Position numbers and translations under genes: made by a program. A DNA stretch of 6,595 nucleotides from contig JAITOI010000177.1 in NCBI GenBank assembly GCA_031289995.1, positions 1 to 6,595 on the forward strand. The letters are read 5' to 3'. Below are positions 6,024 through 6,595 of the stretch, one piece after another. The notes below the pieces were generated by a model. It saw only the letters and a program-made list of their open reading frames with translations. It was not told the DNA's origin and ran no database searches. Each line of letters starts with the position of its first letter. Within the stretch, counting starts at the first letter, position 1. The DNA is from Prevotellaceae bacterium (GTDB taxonomy: Bacteria; Bacteroidota; Bacteroidia; Bacteroidales; UBA932).

Positions 6024-6084
6024 AGATTTGAAGATTTGAAAATTTGAAGATTTGAAGATTTGAAAATTTGAAAATTTGAAGATT
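6021..6084 (+). repeat. TGAAGATT octamer array beginning at the fabH stop codon
   Basis: Eight consecutive 8-bp units fill 6021-6084. Units 1, 2, 4, 5 and 8 are TGAAGATT; units 3, 6 and 7 are TGAAAATT. The first three bases are the fabH stop codon. Eight is not a multiple of three, so TGA appears in all sense frames, and the antisense strand has no stop in any frame. The remaining leader to the next gene (6085-6167) has two CACGAA copies (6091-6096, 6125-6130) and no recognisable TAnnTTTG promoter. Confidence 0.92.
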
Positions 6085-6167
6085 TTTGTCCACGAACGGC
6101 GAAGCCCTCACCGAAGGTAATTAACACGAAGCAGATGAAGAATTGAGAAATTTAATAACAGAAAACA

Positions 6168-6595
6168 ATGCGATCTATTATCAAAATCATCGTTGCCGCA
6201 GCTGCTCTTTGCAGCTGTGCCAACCCAAACACAAAAAGTAAGATGGAAACAAAATCAGCAGACATGGAAAAAGATAAGCAGACGCTTATCGCCATAGTCA
6301 AAGAAATGACGGAGTCTATGACCGGCGCACAAAGCACCAAGCATTGGGCCGAAGATGTGCTGTGGTTCGACATTCCGGCTTTTGCCTCAAAAGGGATAGC
6401 GCCGGCGGTTCAAAAGTTCGATTTGGAATTTGGCAAGTTGGCTGCCTGCAAAATTGAAATTTTGGACATAGAAGTCACCGTGAATGGCAACATGGGCATA
6501 GCTTGCACGGTGCAAAGGTTTAGCACGGTCGGCAAAAACGGCGTTGCCAACCCGCCAAAGCTGGCCCGTCAAACCGACTGCTTCGAGAAAAGGAA
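6168..6595 (+). CDS. Probable lipoprotein with SnoaL/NTF2-like domain (3' end outside window)
   Basis: The visible 142 residues run off the right edge with no stop. The N-terminus MRSIIKIIVAAAALCSC is a short lipoprotein-type signal; the best lipidated residue is Cys17 (L-C-S-C), with an unusual Cys at -2. A polar linker rich in Lys, Glu and Thr (about 20-38) leads into a helix and a domain with the pattern KHWAEDVLWFDIP (58-70), SKGIAPAVQKFD (74-85), IEILDIEV (96-103) and LARQTDCFEKR (132-142), which resembles SnoaL-like/DUF4440 proteins of the NTF2 fold. These have a cone-shaped pocket, but many have no known substrate, and I propose no reaction. The start has an A-rich leader. It is not a usual member of the fabH operon and may be transcribed separately. 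Confidence 0.7.
   Translation, partial: MRSIIKIIVAAAALCSCANPNTKSKMETKSADMEKDKQTLIAIVKEMTESMTGAQSTKHWAEDVLWFDIPAFASKGIAPAVQKFDLEFGKLAACKIEILDIEVTVNGNMGIACTVQRFSTVGKNGVANPPKLARQTDCFEKR

Noticed and set aside
6021..6084. The octamer array as a CRISPR array or coding repeat
   Set aside because: Units are 8 bp with no spacers and contain a stop in every sense frame; the antisense open frame is just the repeat read through.

Overview
The window looks like a chromosomal segment from a moderately GC-rich member of the Bacteroidota, probably Bacteroidales. The reasons are promoters with a TAnnTTTG -7 box, A-rich leaders without Shine-Dalgarno sequences, a Bacteroidota-type L32 protein, a LolC/E-like permease of the form common in that phylum, and short purine-rich tandem repeats between genes. 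The protein families are those of core envelope and lipid metabolism. I see no phage, integrase, transposase, CRISPR array, rRNA or tRNA, and no convincing new multi-gene system.

Layout. Positions 1-467 are non-coding and repeat-dense: a 15-bp inverted repeat enclosing a small octamer array, a cluster of TGAGGT/ACCTCA hexamers, a perfect 30-bp palindrome nested inside a second inverted repeat, and a 13-bp direct repeat. Positions 468-1757 (minus strand) encode an exported outer-membrane beta-barrel of the Omp85/BamA-TamA superfamily without POTRA domains. It diverges from a LolC/LolE-like FtsX-family permease on the plus strand (1890-3137), and each gene has a recognisable -7 box in the 132-bp gap. 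A good promoter at 3199-3228 then precedes an operon-like series: DUF177/YceD-family protein (3261-3767), rpmF (L32, 3830-4015), plsX (4085-5041) and fabH (5034-6023, overlapping plsX by 8 bp). The last gene, from 6168 and cut by the window end, encodes a probable lipoprotein with a SnoaL/NTF2-like domain.

How the genes fit together. The DUF177-rpmF-plsX-fabH group links a ribosomal protein to the start of fatty acid and phospholipid synthesis: FabH makes the first acetoacetyl-ACP and PlsX turns long acyl-ACP into acyl-phosphate for glycerolipids. The divergent barrel and permease both belong to families that work on the outer membrane or on lipoproteins, so an envelope theme is plausible, though a shared function is inference.

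The most interesting signals are non-coding. Two unrelated tandem arrays (heptamer at 3751-3785, octamer at 6021-6084) each overlap a stop codon, carry stops in all three sense frames and none antisense. The last 30 codons of fabH switch abruptly to GGG/ATT codons, creating a series of G-runs just before one of these arrays. The left 467 bp contain nested palindromic elements that resemble small mobile or REP-like sequences.
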